From positions 1 through 20,684 of the forward strand of contig JBMNTQ010000015.1 in the NCBI GenBank assembly GCA_050945815.1: DNA of 20,684 bases, in the 5' to 3' direction. This DNA comes from JBMNTQ01 sp050945815 (GTDB lineage Bacteria; Bacillota; Clostridia; Christensenellales; JBMNTQ01). Of the stretch, positions 13,920 through 20,684 are shown piece by piece. Numbering within the stretch: position 1 is the first letter of the stretch; every line of letters starts with the position of its first letter. Under the pieces are notes generated by a model. It was not told the DNA's origin and did no database searches. It saw nothing but the letters and a program-made list of their open reading frames with translations. The position numbers were made by a program, and so were the translations under genes.

Positions 13920-14132
13920 TTAGGCAGGCTGAACATTGACTGCTCGGAGCTTGCTGCTGTCTTTCGGGTCGGGTTCGACATCAAAGGTTACCCTTTGATT
14001 TTCACTAAGGCTTTTGTAGCCGGTGCTTACAATGGCGGAGAAATGTACAAAGACATCTTCGCTTCCGTCATCGTTGGCAATGAAACCAAATCCTTTTTCC
14101 GCATTGAACCATTTAACTGTACCACTATTCAT
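13920..14132 (-). CDS. Cold-shock domain protein (CspA/CspB family)
   Basis: Single-stranded nucleic-acid-binding RNA chaperone. The 70-residue beta-barrel shows KWFNAEKGFGFI at 7-18 (RNP-1) and VFVHFSAI at 27-34 (RNP-2), with the conserved aromatics. The ATG at 14132 is 8 bases after AGGAGG; a GTG three codons upstream is possible but too close to the Shine-Dalgarno. It is transcribed alone from a strong promoter through a leader of about 130 bases, as is common for cold-inducible members. Confidence 0.95.
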   Translation of the reverse strand: MNSGTVKWFNAEKGFGFIANDDGSEDVFVHFSAIVSTGYKSLSENQRVTFDVEPDPKDSSKLRAVNVQPA

Positions 14133-14264
14133 CCATGGCACCTCCTATAATTATTATATTTCGTTCGATAAAAATCGTTCGATACAAAAATTCACGGGCG
14201 TAAATCAAACATGTAATCAGTTGACTTACAATCCGTGAACTAATTAAACATAATACGAAATATC
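14133..14264 (-). promoter_or_regulatory. Long structured 5' leader of the cold-shock gene
   Basis: It contains a distal pairing TTCACGG / CCGTGAA (near 14240 and 14192), which would enclose a loop of about 35 bases. Close to the Shine-Dalgarno there is a tandem 10-base repeat, plus-strand TCGTTCGATA at 14161-14170 and 14175-14184. Each repeat contains the near-palindrome ATCGAACGAT. Role not known. Confidence 0.45.
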
Positions 14265-14270
14265 AAGACT

Positions 14271-14299
14271 AGTATACCTGCTGGATTTGATTTTGTCAA
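14271..14299 (-). promoter_or_regulatory. Sigma-A promoter of the cold-shock gene
   Basis: Perfect TTGACA (14294-14299), 17 bases, TATACT (14271-14276) on the minus strand. Confidence 0.9.
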
Positions 14300-14433
14300 A
14301 CAAAAATTGATGAATAGTAGGTTGGGGACAACATAAAATTATCCAGGAGTAGCTGTGGGAAGGAAAGCGGCGGGGGAGGACGGGCAAGCTGAGGGATAGG
14401 GGAGTTGGTTTGCTTGAATTCGCCCGCAGAGAA

Positions 14434-14465
14434 AAAGCCTGCAGGGATGTATTCCTACAGGCTTT
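14434..14465 (-). terminator. Terminator of the surface-protein gene
   Basis: Stem AAAGCCTG (14434-14441) / CAGGCTTT (14458-14465), extended inward by AGG/CCT after one mismatch. On the minus strand it is followed by TTTTTCTC from the flanking A's. The 14300-14433 stretch beyond it, up to the cold-shock promoter, shows no gene. Confidence 0.8.
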
Positions 14466-14512
14466 GCGGGTAGAAACAGAAACTTGAGTGTATGCGTTGT
14501 TTGGCGATAAAA

Positions 14513-16345
14513 TCAGCTTTTCGATGATTTCTTCAGCCGAAGGATAACGATGGAACTGCCTGCTAGAATAGCTAAAACAGCGACCCATAACCACAGTGAG
14601 GAAGCATGCCCTGTTTTGGGGGAGATGCTACCGTCGGTGTTGGCCGCGGTTGGAGAAGGCGAGGGGGAAGAAAGCGGCGTGGGAGAGACTTCCGCTTGAG
14701 CTATTCCGAAACTGGTGTCGACGAAGCCGTCGGCGAACAGGATGGTCAGGCTGTATGTGCCGGCAGGCAGGGAGGCCAGATAGTCGGCTTTTAGCGTGAC
14801 GATGGTGCTGCCCGGCTCGACTGTGTAGTCTTCTTCATCCAGCAGATTGCCATTTACTTCAACACCGGAAAACAGGCTATAGTCTGCATCCACGATAAAG
14901 GAAAGACCATCGCTGCCCTTTGTCCAGGTGCTGTCGGCTCCCTCTTGGATTGGGTAGGCCACTAGCTTTGGAAGGATAGAGACTTGTGTGTAGCCGCATA
15001 CGCTGCACACCCTTTCCTGGCTGCCCTCTTGGGTTAAAGTAGGGGCTTTGGTGATGACCCAATCACCGTAAACATGGGCTTCAATGGTTTCCGGAATCGG
15101 AGAGCCATCGATGGTACAGGTTTTCCAGTGGTGGGTGTCGTTGTATTCCCAGTCGTCTCCAGGGATGCAGAGACTGTGGGTGACCCATTCTTCTCCAGGC
15201 TGCATGGTGCGCTCATTTAGCAGGATGGCATCTTCTCCGGAGTTTTTGACGAGGATGCCGTCGGTATCGATGGTCAGATTGGCGCTGCCGCGGAGAACTT
15301 CGATGGTATCGCCTGCTTGGGCGGCCGCGGCTTTCTCGTTGAGGGCGGCATGGCCGCCGGCTATGTATTGCGTGGTGCTTCCGAGGGTGAAGGCGGCCAG
15401 CAGCGTGTCGTCGCCGGAGATATACTGGCTAGGGTCGTGAGCGAAGGCGCCGCCGGTTATGGTGGTGCGCGCACTTCCTTGCAAGGTATCGTTTAAGGTG
15501 CCGCCGGAGATGGTCAGCGTACTGTTGAGCGCTTTGACCGAACCGTTTATGATTGCATTACCGGAGATGGTAGTCGTATTGTTTTGGCCGGGCCCCAGCG
15601 CATCGTTGCTGCCGTTGGCTGTTATGGTGCCGCCGGAGATATTCAGATATGCGGCGCCCATGGAGCCGCTGATTACCGCGCGAGCATCGGAGCCGCTGAC
15701 CGATCCGCCAGACAGGTTGAGGGTGGTTCCGAGACGCAAGGCAATAGCATTGCCCTTGGCGCAATCGATTGAGCCGCCTTGCATGTTGAATACGGCGCCG
15801 GAGCTTAGAATATTGACAGCCATGCTAAAGCCGGAGTTTTCAGCTACTGTTGTTACGCTGCCTCCTTGCATGGTAAAGACTGCGTTCGCTCCAAGCTTGA
15901 CAGCCTGGGAAGTCTTGGTCGTTCCTTCGGAGGTAATGGTGCCGCTTTTTAGGAGGAGGCTTCCATGATCCACCCAAACGACGCAAGGGTTTGTGCCCAG
16001 ATCGGTCGTGCGGATCTTTCCGCCGGGAGCTGAGCTTTGGATGGTGAGCGCCGCCTCGTCAACCACCTTTATAACAGTATTGACACTGCCGGGGTCGGAG
16101 CCGGAAATGGTATGGCCATTTAATTCCAGCGTAAGGGATTGGGGAATTTCCAAAGTATCGGTTAAGGTAATGTTTCCAGTGATGGAGAGGGTGCTGTTTG
16201 TTTCTGCGCTGGCAACGGCACTGCGCAGCTCCGTTTCGGTTGCGATGCCCTCTTCGGCAAAGGCAAGAGTTCCGCCGAACAGCGCCAAGATAAGAGTTAG
16301 TGCGAAAACCACGGCACAGGCTTTTGTAAATGTTCGAGGTGACAT
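14513..16345 (-). CDS. Sortase-anchored beta-helix surface protein with X2-like domain
   Basis: Predicted cell-wall protein of 610 residues. A signal peptide occupies 1-30, ending AFA before Glu31. Residues about 50-330 form a right-handed parallel beta-helix with repeated turns such as MQGGSV, MQGGSI, LSGGSV, ISGGTI, ISGGTL and ITGGAF, in pectate-lyase-like fashion but without recognisable catalytic residues. A zinc-ribbon-like segment with HHWKTC and CSVCGY lies at 405-451. An X2/Ig-like domain spans about 475-548 (GLSFIVDADYSLFSGVEVNG). A Ser/Pro/Thr stalk leads to the sorting signal SPKTG (575-579), a hydrophobic helix and a KKSSKS tail. The ATG at 16345 is about 10 bases after AAAGG; the one at 16354 lies too close. 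Ligand unknown; probably adhesion or glycan binding. Confidence 0.85.
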   Translation of the reverse strand: MSPRTFTKACAVVFALTLILALFGGTLAFAEEGIATETELRSAVASAETNSTLSITGNITLTDTLEIPQSLTLELNGHTISGSDPGSVNTVIKVVDEAALTIQSSAPGGKIRTTDLGTNPCVVWVDHGSLLLKSGTITSEGTTKTSQAVKLGANAVFTMQGGSVTTVAENSGFSMAVNILSSGAVFNMQGGSIDCAKGNAIALRLGTTLNLSGGSVSGSDARAVISGSMGAAYLNISGGTITANGSNDALGPGQNNTTTISGNAIINGSVKALNSTLTISGGTLNDTLQGSARTTITGGAFAHDPSQYISGDDTLLAAFTLGSTTQYIAGGHAALNEKAAAAQAGDTIEVLRGSANLTIDTDGILVKNSGEDAILLNERTMQPGEEWVTHSLCIPGDDWEYNDTHHWKTCTIDGSPIPETIEAHVYGDWVITKAPTLTQEGSQERVCSVCGYTQVSILPKLVAYPIQEGADSTWTKGSDGLSFIVDADYSLFSGVEVNGNLLDEEDYTVEPGSTIVTLKADYLASLPAGTYSLTILFADGFVDTSFGIAQAEVSPTPLSSPSPSPTAANTDGSISPKTGHASSLWLWVAVLAILAGSSIVILRLKKSSKS

Positions 16346-16395
16346 TCTATCCATTCCTTTCTATAGGTACTTTATTACCAAGTTTGCATAAGGGA

Positions 16396-16423
16396 ATTAT
16401 ACCACAAATTGGGGTAATTTAAC
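16396..16423 (-). promoter_or_regulatory. Promoter of the surface-protein gene
   Basis: Minus-strand TATAAT (16396-16401) preceded by TGG (extended -10). GTTAAA at 16418-16423 serves as a weak -35 with a 16-base spacer. Confidence 0.6.
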
Positions 16424-16432
16424 TGGGAAGTT

Positions 16433-16454
16433 CTAGTTAATCTTCACTAGTTAA
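16433..16454. repeat. Tandem 8-base repeat upstream of the surface-gene promoter
   Basis: CTAGTTAA occurs at 16433-16440 and again at 16447-16454, 14 bases apart. The partial inverted copy TTAACT (16419-16424) overlaps the -35 region. The layout suits a regulator binding upstream of the promoter. Confidence 0.4.
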
Positions 16455-16561
16455 GAAAAAGGGGAGGAATTTATCGAATAGGGATAGGAAATGGAGGATC
16501 AGAGGTAAATAATAATGAAAACAGGGGGTGGATTTGAGAGAGCTACCTTGCTGTGAAATGG

Positions 16562-16605
16562 AAAAGCCGGAGAAGCCAGGGTTGATCCCAGCTTTACCGG
16601 CTTTT
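16562..16605 (-). terminator. Terminator of the ABC transporter gene
   Basis: 9-bp stem AAAAGCCGG (16562-16570) / CCGGCTTTT (16597-16605) with an inner AAGC/GCTT and GGG/CCC helix, 16 bases past the stop. T-runs on both sides make it potentially bidirectional. Confidence 0.8.
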
Positions 16606-16620
16606 TAACGGAGAGAGTTT

Positions 16621-19377
16621 TTATTCGGTTCGGAGGGCTGTTACAGGATCTTTCTTGGCTGCCTTTTTCGCCGGAATCAGCCCACCCAGCAGAGTTAGGA
16701 GGATGCTGAGTGCGACTAGAATGGCGGCGCTTAAAGGGGGTAGGCTTGCGTTGACGGCATTGGTTTCGATCAGGCTATGGATGAGCGCATTGCCGGGGAT
16801 GAGTATCAGGGCAGAGATGGCGATACCCAGCAGCCCGGCGAATAGGCCGATGATGATGGTTTCGGCGTTGAACACCTCGGAAATATTGCGCTTGGAGGCG
16901 CCGACGGCACGGAGGATGCCGATTTCCTTGGTGCGTTCTAGAACGGAGATGTAGGTGATGATGCCGATCATAATAGAAGATACCACCAAGGAGACGGCTA
17001 CAAAGGCGATCAGCACATAGGAAATTACGTTGATGATGGTGGTGATGGAGGAGGTCATCATGGCGACAAAGTCTGTATAGGTGATCTGGTTCTCTTCCGA
17101 GACCATCGTGTTGTAGGTGGTGATGCTGGCCGCCAGAGAATCCTTGTCTTCGAAGGTGTCTACGTAAATGCTGATGGATGACGGCGCATCCAGGCTGACA
17201 AAGCCAAATGCGGTCATGTTGTTGTCGTAGCTGCCGGGGGAGATATAGCTGTCGTAAATCATCAGGAGGACTTCATCGTCGGGTGCTTCCATGAACTGAT
17301 CCATCATGGCTGTAAGCTGTATTTCATCCATCGATTGTATGGCCAGCAGGGCTTCGGGATTGTTTGGATAGGCGCCTGCGGCCATGCTTTTCCAAAGGGC
17401 GGCTTTGTCGGAGACTCCTAAGCTTGCGATATATCCTTTGGTATCGGCAATTTTTTCAGCATCGTCTGACGGCTCAAAGGTCATGCCGTTTAAAATGCTG
17501 ATATCTGGGTCGGCCTGCTGGGCGGTTACGACGGCGCTGCTGTTTGAATAGTCGATGATGTGGTTGGTCAGGGCATGGGTATAGCCGACTGCGCTGGTTA
17601 AGGTTGCGTTTGCTGCGCCTGGCTTTGGACGGATGATGCCGGAGATTTTTAGCGTGAGGGTATCGTCTACCAAGCGATCCAGGAAGAACTGGTCGTCGCC
17701 CATATAATCAAAAAGACCTGATTCATTTTCGACATAGTAGTCGCAGGAGGGGATTAGGTAGAATTCTTTGCCCAGTATGTCGGTGTAACTCCAGCGATAG
17801 GTTTGGGCTACGAACTCCTCGCCGCTTTCCATACTTTGCATGATGGCGTCATACTCTTTTTCGGGCAGCAGCCCAAGGGAGTAGAGGGCGGTGGTGGGGA
17901 TTTCGTTGTTTTTGTCTAAGATCAGCACCACTTGGTCGTAGCTTTGAGGCCACATGCCGGAGAGGAGCTCGTAGCTGTCTGCCGTTACTGTACTGATCAG
18001 GCTGCCGGCAGAGCCGGGCAGGAGTTCCTCGAAGGTGTCGGAGGAGAACATGGAGCCCATAGGAGCGCTTTCCATCATGTTCATCATGCTGCTTTGCATA
18101 TCCCCGAACGGGCCGGGACTTTCGGATGCGGAAGGGTCGCTTGAAAAGGCGTTGTCGCTGGTGTCGATTAGGTCGCCATCGGGGTTGAGGGCGAACACGT
18201 CGAACGCAACATCGTAGGAATAGATTACTCCGTTTTCACCGAGGTATTGCTGGATTTCGACATTTGGATCGTCTAGATACTTTTTGAATTCCGTCAAGTT
18301 GTTTTGTGTGAGGCTGGTGGTAAACTGGCTGGCTATTTCCAAATTGGTGCTGTCGGAATAGATAGCACCGAGATCGTGGTCGATTTCTTTTTCAATTTGT
18401 CCCATGGTGCCCCCGCTGTCCATGACGTTGCTAAAGTCGAATGTTTGTGCGTCGATGGTGATTGGGTAGGAGGTCATGGTCTCGCGCTGGATGTCTGTGA
18501 TATAGGAATTTACGCCGTTGGACAGGGCAAGGATCAGTGAAATGCCAATGATGCCGATGGAGCCGGCAAAGGAGGTTAGGAAAGTTCGGCCTCTTTTTGT
18601 CCATAAATTATTGAAGCTGAGCGAAAGGGACGTGAGGAAGGACATGGAGGCTTTGCCCATGCGCCGCTGCTGTTGCTGTGCTAAGCTTTTGCTGTCGATG
18701 GAATAGGGGTCGGAATCGTCGATGACTTTGCCGTCTCGCAGCTTGACAACCCGAGTGGCATATCGATCGGCTAGCTCCGGGTTGTGGGTAACCATGATGA
18801 CCAGACGATCCTTGGCTACTTCTTTTAACAGCTCCATTACCTGAATGCTGGTTTCGCTATCCAGGGCGCCGGTGGGTTCGTCGGCTAGCAGAATATCCGG
18901 ATTGTTGATGAGGGCTCGGGCAATGGCTACTCGCTGCATTTGGCCGCCGGACAGTTGGTTTGGTTTTTTATGGATGTGGGCACCCAAGCCGACTGCCGTT
19001 AAGGATTCCTTGGCGCGTTTTTTGCGTGCACTTCGGGAAACGCCGGAAATCGTGAGGGCAAGCTCTACATTTGCCAGAACCGATTGATGGGGAATTAAGT
19101 TGTAGCTTTGGAAAACAAAACCGATGGAATGGTTGCGGTAGGCATCCCAATCCCGGTCTTTATATTTTTTGGTAGAGACTCCGTTGATGATCAGGTCTCC
19201 TTCGTCGTATTGGTCGAGGCCGCCGATGATGTTCAGCAGTGTAGTTTTGCCGGAACCGCTGGGGCCTAGGACGGCTACGAATTCGCTATTGCGCAGGTTC
19301 AGGCTGACATCGTCTAGGGCCTCTTGCACCAGTTCGCCGGTGGTATAGCGTTTTAGAATGTTTTTTATTTGAAGCAT
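16621..19377 (-). CDS. Fused ABC transporter: ATPase plus MacB/FtsX-type permease
   Basis: Cell-membrane protein of 918 residues joining both halves of a MacB-like transporter. The ATPase (1-225) has Walker A GPSGSGKTT at 38-46, Q-loop Gln90, signature LSGGQMQRVAIARAL at 142-156, Walker B ILLADEP at 162-168 and H-loop His198. TM1 is at about 266-288. An extracytoplasmic domain of about 490 residues follows. FtsX-type TM2 (about 782-808), TM3 (about 841-862) and TM4 (about 883-902) close the protein, with VLERTKEIGILRAVGASKR between TM2 and TM3. E. coli MacB is about 650 residues, so the outer domain is enlarged. The ATG at 19377 follows GGAGG by 7 bases; two upstream in-frame starts have none. 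Its type moves substrates mechanically (peptides, lipoproteins, toxins); the substrate here is unknown. Confidence 0.93.
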   Translation of the reverse strand: MLQIKNILKRYTTGELVQEALDDVSLNLRNSEFVAVLGPSGSGKTTLLNIIGGLDQYDEGDLIINGVSTKKYKDRDWDAYRNHSIGFVFQSYNLIPHQSVLANVELALTISGVSRSARKKRAKESLTAVGLGAHIHKKPNQLSGGQMQRVAIARALINNPDILLADEPTGALDSETSIQVMELLKEVAKDRLVIMVTHNPELADRYATRVVKLRDGKVIDDSDPYSIDSKSLAQQQQRRMGKASMSFLTSLSLSFNNLWTKRGRTFLTSFAGSIGIIGISLILALSNGVNSYITDIQRETMTSYPITIDAQTFDFSNVMDSGGTMGQIEKEIDHDLGAIYSDSTNLEIASQFTTSLTQNNLTEFKKYLDDPNVEIQQYLGENGVIYSYDVAFDVFALNPDGDLIDTSDNAFSSDPSASESPGPFGDMQSSMMNMMESAPMGSMFSSDTFEELLPGSAGSLISTVTADSYELLSGMWPQSYDQVVLILDKNNEIPTTALYSLGLLPEKEYDAIMQSMESGEEFVAQTYRWSYTDILGKEFYLIPSCDYYVENESGLFDYMGDDQFFLDRLVDDTLTLKISGIIRPKPGAANATLTSAVGYTHALTNHIIDYSNSSAVVTAQQADPDISILNGMTFEPSDDAEKIADTKGYIASLGVSDKAALWKSMAAGAYPNNPEALLAIQSMDEIQLTAMMDQFMEAPDDEVLLMIYDSYISPGSYDNNMTAFGFVSLDAPSSISIYVDTFEDKDSLAASITTYNTMVSEENQITYTDFVAMMTSSITTIINVISYVLIAFVAVSLVVSSIMIGIITYISVLERTKEIGILRAVGASKRNISEVFNAETIIIGLFAGLLGIAISALILIPGNALIHSLIETNAVNASLPPLSAAILVALSILLTLLGGLIPAKKAAKKDPVTALRTE

Positions 19378-19980
19378 GAGCATACCTCCTGTTTTGTCAA
19401 AATGTAGAATAAGCCGATCTCGGCTGAGTGGGCAAGGGATTCGGATGGAGTGAGCGCCGTGTGTACGAGGATTCCATCGTGTAAGTATTCCAACTATTAT
19501 CATATACTAAACTATAGGTGCGTGGCTACATTTAAAGGGAAGCATGTAACGAGCGGCATAAGCTGGCAGAGGATAGTCAGGTGTGCAACCAACGCCGTAC
19601 AGGCGCGTATTAACGGGCAACTGATGCAGCAGCTTGACAGGCTGATAGAGTGGAAGGAAGGAGTAGATAAAAAGCCCCTACGCAGGATAGGGCGCCCCCA
19701 AATAGCGCGCGCACTCCAAAACGGCAAACGACTGCAAACATCTATGCGCATCTTGATTATAATTCCAAGCTTTCTTCGGCAAGTGCGCTTATAAGTGGTT
19801 TGCAACTTGATGAAGATAAAAGGAAAAGCTCGCAACTTCATGCGGTTACGAGCTTCGTGTAATGCTTTGACTATTCAGATGACGCCAATTTTGGGCAAAA
19901 AAATTCGCAAACCACGAAAGCCGCTTGCGAATTTGAGTCCAGTGTCACGCTGGTGTTTAACGTTGACAAAATAGATGTTG
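19378..19980. other. 603-base stretch with no convincing gene
   Basis: Upstream of the ABC transporter lies the near-palindrome AGCCGA-TC-TCGGCT (19412-19425), a possible operator or leader hairpin. A plus-strand frame to about 19794 (containing GQLMQQLDRLIEWKEGVDKK and RRIGRPQIARAL) has no proper start and resembles the tail of a decayed mobile-element gene; I cannot assign it. A hairpin AAGCTCG/CGAGCTT (19826-19832 with 19849-19855) with minus-strand T-rich flank could be a back-up terminator for the acetyltransferase gene. Confidence 0.5.
19897..19934 (-). terminator. Terminator of the acetyltransferase gene
   Basis: Perfect 10-bp stem AAATTCGCAA (19901-19910) / TTGCGAATTT (19925-19934), 14-base loop, ending on the minus strand in a T-run from A's at 19897-19903. 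It lies 47 bases past the stop. Confidence 0.85.
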
Positions 19981-20520
19981 CTACAGTCGTTTACCAAAAA
20001 TGATATCGGGCTTACCTACGCCGTTTGCATCAGGCATAATACCGATGATCTTATATCCGAGCTTCATGTAAAAGCCCGACTGGTGTGTGCCCGGATTAAA
20101 GGTCTCAATCCGTTTCGGTAGATTCTCATACAAATCTACATTAGCAAAGGATGTTTCCCCCTCTTCTTTTTCATCATCTGCCCCAAGATAGATTGTTAAT
20201 CCGCCTTGTTGCTTCGCCGCATCTTCCAGAGCAATCACAATGGCTCTGCCGACACCTTGTTTACGTCTATCGCTACGGACTGCTAACGGATGAAGTTCAA
20301 AAACATTGCCATTGTATACCGGGGAGAGTATTCCACCCCATCCAAGTACAATATCCTCCTCAACAGCAGCGAGCATGGTGTTTTCAGGTATTAATCGTTC
20401 TTGAATCTCATCCAATGCATCCTTGAGCGTAGGCCATCCGATCGGAATGCTGTCCCTAAGGATTTGTGCGGCTTGAGTTATCTGAGTTTGATTCAATTGA
20501 GTCATATTAATAATTTGCAT
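19981..20520 (-). CDS. GNAT acetyltransferase, aminoglycoside 6'-N-acetyltransferase-like
   Basis: Cytoplasmic acetyl-CoA-dependent N-acetyltransferase of 179 residues. The acetyl-CoA-binding motif A is clear: FELHPLAVRSDRRKQGVGRAIV, in which RRKQGVGRA is the pyrophosphate loop. The C-terminal segment GFYMKLGYKIIGIMPDANG followed by GKPDIIFGKRL closely resembles the ending of chromosomal AAC(6')-like proteins, which is why I suggest an aminoglycoside-type substrate; resistance is not proven. GGAGG is 6 bases before the ATG. The gene has a leader with attenuator features and its own terminator. Its AT-rich leader and lone position suggest acquisition. Confidence 0.85.
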   Translation of the reverse strand: MQIINMTQLNQTQITQAAQILRDSIPIGWPTLKDALDEIQERLIPENTMLAAVEEDIVLGWGGILSPVYNGNVFELHPLAVRSDRRKQGVGRAIVIALEDAAKQQGGLTIYLGADDEKEEGETSFANVDLYENLPKRIETFNPGTHQSGFYMKLGYKIIGIMPDANGVGKPDIIFGKRL

Positions 20521-20526
20521 TTTGCA

Positions 20527-20632
20527 CCTCCAAATTTAATAATTAATAAAAAATCATTTTATATGGAGGACTTCGAGCCTTAGCTCTAATAGAGGCTTAA
20601 CAGCGATACCTGATATGAAGCACAGTTTTCAT
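20527..20632 (-). promoter_or_regulatory. Candidate translational attenuator of the acetyltransferase gene
   Basis: Reading the minus strand: an 11-codon ORF, MKTVLHIRYRC (20632 down to its TAA at 20599-20597). Next come overlapping hairpins AGCCT/AGGCT or CTCT/AGAG (20576-20598). Then CCTCCA (20569-20564) can pair exactly with TGGAGG (20532-20527), which is the gene's own Shine-Dalgarno. This is the layout of inducible erm/cat leaders. The leader ORF lacks a strong Shine-Dalgarno. Confidence 0.4.
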
Positions 20633-20647
20633 CTTGATTCAATATTC

Positions 20648-20656
20648 ATTGTACCA
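20648..20656 (-). promoter_or_regulatory. Extended -10 promoter of the acetyltransferase gene
   Basis: TGG-TACAAT on the minus strand (TACAAT at 20648-20653). No good -35 is seen. The predicted start near 20641 leaves only about 9 bases before the leader ORF. Confidence 0.45.
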
Positions 20657-20684
20657 TAAAAAGCGAAAAAAGCCGATCATCAGT

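Noticed and set aside
15084..15968. Plus-strand open frames opposite the surface-protein gene
   Set aside because: They mirror the repetitive Gly/Ser/Thr coding of the beta-helix gene, lack Shine-Dalgarno sites and show no family motifs.
19378..19503. Upstream starts adding 42 residues to the ABC transporter
   Set aside because: The extension is Arg/Pro-rich without a Shine-Dalgarno, while AGGAGG sits 7 bases before the ATG at 19377, where the ATPase fold begins.
19826..19934. Small CRISPR-like or repeat array (two hairpins in a row)
   Set aside because: The two stems differ in sequence and there is no repeated unit with spacers; they behave as terminators of the minus-strand gene.

Overview
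The window looks like a chromosomal segment of a spore-forming, Gram-positive anaerobe of the Clostridia type. Three things support this: an alpha/beta-type small acid-soluble spore protein lies next to the germination protease that degrades such proteins; the order lspA - rluD-family gene - pyrR - pyr genes resembles the Bacillus/Clostridium arrangement; and Shine-Dalgarno sites, sigma-A promoters and intrinsic terminators are strong. I cannot name the species.

Layout. (1) Bases 1-3570: the 5' part of alanine racemase (minus), a spore-protein gene, rpsT (minus, probable TTG start), gpr, and an unrecognised 299-residue protein ending at a strong terminator. (2) Bases 3640-6000: lspA, an rluD-family pseudouridine synthase gene and a DODA/YgiD-like extradiol dioxygenase-family gene. 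(3) Bases 6098-12461: a pyrimidine operon pyrR-pyrB-pyrC-pyrF-pyrK-pyrD-pyrE with ATGA overlaps at pyrB/C, pyrC/F and pyrK/D. It covers every step from carbamoyl phosphate to UMP; carAB and a uracil permease are absent from the cluster. A sigma-A promoter leads into a complete PyrR-type RNA switch. A second attenuator lies between pyrR and pyrB and has no recognisable PyrR site; its terminator is embedded in open reading frames, one of them in frame with pyrB. That layout recalls the UTP-sensing pyrL/pyrBI attenuator of enterobacteria.

(4) Bases 12462-14300 are accessory in character: a possible 43-codon gene, the initiator tRNA-fMet with its own promoter and terminator, a small membrane-protein gene broken by an apparent one-base deletion, a C-terminal remnant of a large serine recombinase, stray hairpins, and a cold-shock protein gene with a long structured leader. 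(5) Bases 14434-19500: a sortase-anchored beta-helix surface protein and a 918-residue fused ABC transporter (ATPase plus MacB/FtsX-like permease), both on the minus strand. (6) Bases 19981-20684: a GNAT acetyltransferase resembling aminoglycoside 6'-N-acetyltransferases. Its leader contains an 11-codon ORF and a hairpin that would hide the Shine-Dalgarno site, as in classical inducible resistance genes.

All family assignments come from motifs read by eye; no database search was run.
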